A stretch of 64,000 nucleotides of DNA from JBBSAT01 sp044223665 (GTDB lineage: Bacteria; Myxococcota_A; Polyangia; Polyangiales; Sandaracinaceae): positions 1 to 64,000 of the forward strand of contig JBGALT010000004.1 of NCBI GenBank assembly GCA_044223665.1, read 5' to 3'. Position numbers and translations under genes: made by a program. Under the pieces are notes generated by a model. That model saw nothing but the letters and a program-made list of their open reading frames with translations. It ran no database searches and was not told the origin of the DNA. Of the stretch, positions 61,374-64,000 are shown in pieces (the first letter of the stretch is position 1; every line of letters starts with the position of its first letter).

Positions 61374-61419
61374 TGACAAGTTGTCATCGCCGAACGTCGG
61401 GCCCCCGTTCTGTTAGAAC
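61374..61419 (+). promoter_or_regulatory. Palindromes and -10-like element before the GHKL cassette
   Basis: TGACAA-G-TTGTCA (61374-61386) is a perfect 13-base inverted repeat, and GTTCT-GTT-AGAAC (61407-61419) a second one overlapping TGTTAGAAC, which resembles an extended -10. They lie 6-52 bases before ATG 61426 in a 261-base region divergent from gspC. They may be an operator for the 61426 genes. Confidence 0.4.
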
Positions 61420-61425
61420 GTCGCC

Positions 61426-61665
61426 ATGAAGTTCGGCGGCGCTGGGCTCACGCACGTCTCCACCGAGGATCTGCGCCGCCTGCTCGCGCGGGTGCACGAC
61501 GGCAGTCTCGAGTGCCCCATCACGCACCCGCGCCTCTTGCGCGCCGGCTTGCCCAAGCTCGTCGACCAGCTCGGTCACGTCGGCGGGCTCGACGCACGAA
61601 GCGTGCAGGCGGTCCTCGTGGCCGTGCTGGCCGAGCGGGCCGCGAGCGCCGACCGCGAGCGATGA
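61426..61665 (+). CDS. 79-residue unknown protein, first gene of the GHKL cassette
   Basis: A small protein (MKFGGAGLTHVSTEDLRRLL start) that is helix-rich with one Cys (SLECPITHPRLL). Pro/Leu positions (LPKLVDQLGHVGGLDARSVQ, then AVLVAVLAERAAS) suggest a four-helix domain. There is no DNA-binding motif I can name. Its stop overlaps the ATG of the ATPase gene (ATGA), so the products are probably made in fixed ratio and may interact. Confidence 0.6.
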   Translation: MKFGGAGLTHVSTEDLRRLLARVHDGSLECPITHPRLLRAGLPKLVDQLGHVGGLDARSVQAVLVAVLAERAASADRER

Positions 61666-63389
61666 GCGGACGCGGCGCCCCGAAGAAGAAGAAAGCCGAC
61701 GCGGGCGGCCCGAGCGGGCCCTACCGCGACGGTGAGCGTCGTGACGCGCGGACGGGCGAGGGCGACGGCCTCGTCGACGATCTCGTCCGCCAGTTCGCCG
61801 ACCCCTACGCGTTCTATCGCGAGCTGGTGCAGAACTCGATCGACGCCGGCGCGAGCCGGATCGGCGTGCGCGTCGTCCTCGCGCGCGAGGGCGAGCGCCT
61901 CGAGGCCCGCGTCACGGTGAGCGACGACGGCTGCGGCATGACGCAGGAGGTGCTCGAAGAAGACCTCGTGGTCCTCTTCCGCTCCACCAAGGAAGGCAAG
62001 GACGGCGCGATCGGGAAGTTCGGGATCGGCTTCGTGTCCGTGCTGGCGATCGCCCCCGCGCTCGTCGTCGTCTCGAGCTGCACGGGGGAAGGCCCGCGCC
62101 ACGTGCTGCACCTGCACCCGGACCGCACCTACGATCTCTATCGCGAGCCGGGCGGCGAGCGCGGCACCAGCGTGACGCTCCACGTGCCGCTCGAGGGCGA
62201 CGGGCAAGAGCTGGTCGAGCGGAGCGCCGCAGCACTGACGCGGTGGTGCGGCCACGCCAGCGTGCCCATCCACTTCTCGGTCGTGCGCGCGACCGGCACC
62301 GAGCCCAGCCTCGAGCGACGCATCGACGGCGCGCTGGCGATCGAAGGCGCGCTGGTCCAGGTCCACGTCCGCTCGCACGACGACGTGGCCGAGGCGCTGG
62401 TCGCGCTGGTGCCCGAAGAAGCCCGCCTCTCGGCCTTCTACAACCGCGGCCTCTTGCTCCACGAGTCGCGCGGGCGCGGCACGCGCGCCGCGATCGCGTT
62501 CAAGGTCGTCAGCCCACACCTCTCGCACACGCTCTCGCGCGAGGACGTGCGCCTGGACGACGCACACGCGCGCGCGCTGGCGCTGGTCGAGTACGCCATC
62601 ACGGCCCCGCTGACCGACGAGGTGGTGGCGGCGATCGAGGCCGCCACCCACGAGCACCTCGCGGGAGACGCGAGCGCGGGCGGGCGCTGGATCGCTCTGG
62701 TGCGCGCGATGCGCGCGGCGGAGCTGGCGATCGATCCGTCGGCGCTCGCCGTGCCTCTCGTGGCCCCGATCGGCGCCTCGCGGGTGGCGCGCGGCCTCCC
62801 GGCGGACGGGCTGATCCTGCTCGCGAGCGCGCGCGATGCCCTCGTCGACGTGCTCGCCGCGATGGGGACCGGCGTCGTCGACGCTTCGATGGCCAGGAGC
62901 ACGGAGGAGCGTGACACGCTGCGGGCGCTGCTCGCCGCCATGGGTCGCTCGGTCGTCGATCCGAGCGCGCTCCACTCGGCCCTCGTGCCGGTGCCGAGCG
63001 ACGCGCTCTCGGCCGAGGAGCGCGAGCTGGCCGAGCGCGTGTCCGAGGCCCTGGGCGTCGCGCACCGCCGGCCCTCGCGCATCGTGTGGGTCGACGTGGT
63101 CGGCAACGATCTGCGCCTCTCGTTCTCTCTCGCCCACGACGGCGCGCAGCTCGCGCTCCCGCCGGCGCGCGAGGCCGATCCACTGCGCCTCGCGCTCCGG
63201 CCGCCGCTCGCGCTCGCCCGGACGCATCCGCTCGCGGCGGCCGCGCGGGCGCACCCCGATCCGGTGCTCGCCGCCGACGCGCTCGCGCGGGCCGTCCTGC
63301 ACGAGCGAGGGCTCGGGAGCCCCGAGCGGATGAGCGCGCTCACCGAGCTCTCGATGCGCGCTCTCTTCGAGAGCCGGGGGCGGACGTGA
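61662..63389 (+). CDS. Hsp90-like GHKL ATPase, unknown role
   Basis: A 575-residue protein with an N-terminal GHKL ATP-binding domain: FYRELVQNSIDAGAS (E54, N58, D61), DDGCGM (88-93) and GKFGIGFVSVL (118-128), with an Hsp90/MutL-like lid region between. A second alpha/beta domain follows (about 190-330; LSAFYNRGLLLHESRG, HTLSREDVRLDDAHARALAL resembles the Hsp90 middle domain with its VRR-like catalytic loop). The last 240 residues are Ala/Leu/Arg-rich and unlike Hsp90. A basic, disordered tail opens the protein. It is not HtpG (too short, different middle). Cotranscribed with the genes on both sides. Confidence 0.72.
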   Translation: MSGRGAPKKKKADAGGPSGPYRDGERRDARTGEGDGLVDDLVRQFADPYAFYRELVQNSIDAGASRIGVRVVLAREGERLEARVTVSDDGCGMTQEVLEEDLVVLFRSTKEGKDGAIGKFGIGFVSVLAIAPALVVVSSCTGEGPRHVLHLHPDRTYDLYREPGGERGTSVTLHVPLEGDGQELVERSAAALTRWCGHASVPIHFSVVRATGTEPSLERRIDGALAIEGALVQVHVRSHDDVAEALVALVPEEARLSAFYNRGLLLHESRGRGTRAAIAFKVVSPHLSHTLSREDVRLDDAHARALALVEYAITAPLTDEVVAAIEAATHEHLAGDASAGGRWIALVRAMRAAELAIDPSALAVPLVAPIGASRVARGLPADGLILLASARDALVDVLAAMGTGVVDASMARSTEERDTLRALLAAMGRSVVDPSALHSALVPVPSDALSAEERELAERVSEALGVAHRRPSRIVWVDVVGNDLRLSFSLAHDGAQLALPPAREADPLRLALRPPLALARTHPLAAAARAHPDPVLAADALARAVLHERGLGSPERMSALTELSMRALFESRGRT

Positions 63390-64000
63390 CGCGCAAGCGT
63401 CCCGGCAGTGGCGTGCGCGTCTCGGGCGGCAAGCTGCGCGTCGATGCGGCGCGCGCGGTCGACAAGCTCCGCAGCTACCAGCTGGCCGACCCCTTCGCGT
63501 GGGTGCTCGAGGTCGTGCGCGCCGGCGCATCGATGCCCGGGGTCTCGTCGATCGCCGTGGACGGGAGCGGCGGAGACGTCTTCGTCGCCATCGGCGTCGA
63601 TCCGCTCGACGAAGGCCGCTTGCTCGCGCTCTTCGACGAGCTCGTCGATCCGGGTGAAGACGCCCTCTCGCGCGCGCTGCGCCTGCTCGCGATCGGCGTG
63701 AACGCAGCGCTCGGGCGCCGCGGCGACGGGAGCACGACCCACCACGTGGACGTGATCTCCGTCGACGGCGCCTCCGTACGGCGCGTGCGCTTCACGCCGC
63801 GCTTGCTCACGGTCGAGGCCGAGACGGGCGTCTCGACGGCACTGCGCGATCTGCGCATCGAGGACGCCGTGGTCCCTCCCACCGCGCCGCGAGTCGCGCG
63901 AGGCGTGCTCGTCCACGTTCGCGCCGTGCTCGGTCTGGCGGTGCTCGCGCGCTGGGCGATCGGCGAAGAGCCGCGCGAGCTCGCGATGGTGCGCGACGCC
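63386..64000 (+). CDS. Degenerate GHKL-like partner protein, cut by window end
   Basis: GTG 63386 overlaps the preceding stop (GTGA), and the frame is open to the window end (205 residues). Residues 30-75 follow the layout of the neighbour's ATP-binding start: FAWVLEVVRAGASMPGVSSI aligns in place with FYRELVQNSIDAGASRI, but the Asn is lost (VRAG), and GGDVFVAIGVDPLDEGRLLAL replaces DDGCGM. The fold may be kept while ATP binding is lost. I infer a structural partner of the ATPase; the C-terminal part is not visible. Confidence 0.55.
   Translation, partial: MTRKRPGSGVRVSGGKLRVDAARAVDKLRSYQLADPFAWVLEVVRAGASMPGVSSIAVDGSGGDVFVAIGVDPLDEGRLLALFDELVDPGEDALSRALRLLAIGVNAALGRRGDGSTTHHVDVISVDGASVRRVRFTPRLLTVEAETGVSTALRDLRIEDAVVPPTAPRVARGVLVHVRAVLGLAVLARWAIGEEPRELAMVRDA

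Overview
The window is very GC-rich, has dense divergent and convergent gene blocks, and carries many lipoproteins, MopE-type metal-binding repeats, an FHA-sigma54 activator, a eukaryote-type Ser/Thr kinase and a one-operon type II secretion system. This points to a myxobacterium of the Polyangiales, of Sandaracinus type. That assignment is inferred from gene content and style, not from a marker gene.

Region 1 (1-9960) is accessory DNA. Two copies of a REP-associated tyrosine transposase (RAYT, HUH family) tail lie at 1-159 and 2251-2409; the second belongs to a transposase broken by two frameshifts (1529-2409). Each is followed by about 230 bp of related non-coding DNA ending in the same 25-bp sequence. 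A third copy of that 3' element sits at 9240-9453, next to the C-terminal stub of an IS91-type transposase. The 6.8 kb between copies 2 and 3 holds a tight four-gene operon of unknown function (5505 to 2692, minus strand) with two paralogous small proteins, a flavin-dependent halogenase-like gene (5755-7566) and an unknown gene (7645-8799). Just outside copy 3 are degraded copies of the halogenase 3' end.

Region 2 (10-31 kb) holds a MopE-repeat lipoprotein, a secreted polysaccharide deacetylase, a HEAT-repeat protein, rpe overlapping an FHA-AAA-Fis sigma54 activator, several envelope proteins including a TonB-like protein, a methyltransferase, a PPOX-fold flavoprotein, a PPP-type phosphatase, a PilZ-like protein divergent from a diguanylate cyclase, a hybrid histidine kinase with a degenerate ATP site, acetyl-CoA synthetase and a GST.

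Region 3 (31-47.7 kb) holds a radical SAM/SPASM-like protein, an ATP-dependent DNA ligase, a membrane-anchored Ser/Thr kinase, pyruvate kinase, a cysteine dioxygenase fused to an FAD/NAD(P)-binding oxidoreductase, a PafA-like alkaline phosphatase, dapF, a multi-pass membrane protein, a thioredoxin-reductase-like flavoprotein and a Coq4-family protein behind an AT-rich inverted repeat.

Region 4 (47.8-61.2 kb, minus strand) is a type II secretion operon in the order gspC-D-E-F-(gspG-like)-G-H-I-J-L-M-N. gspE, the motor ATPase, carries an in-frame TAG; no gspK is present; an extra GspG-domain protein lacks a prepilin leader; and the secretin has a Gly/Ala/Leu-rich insert. Divergent from it (61.4 kb to the end) is an overlapping three-gene set: a 79-aa protein, an Hsp90-like GHKL ATPase and a second protein that looks like a degenerate GHKL partner, cut by the window end. 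No tRNA, rRNA or CRISPR array was seen.
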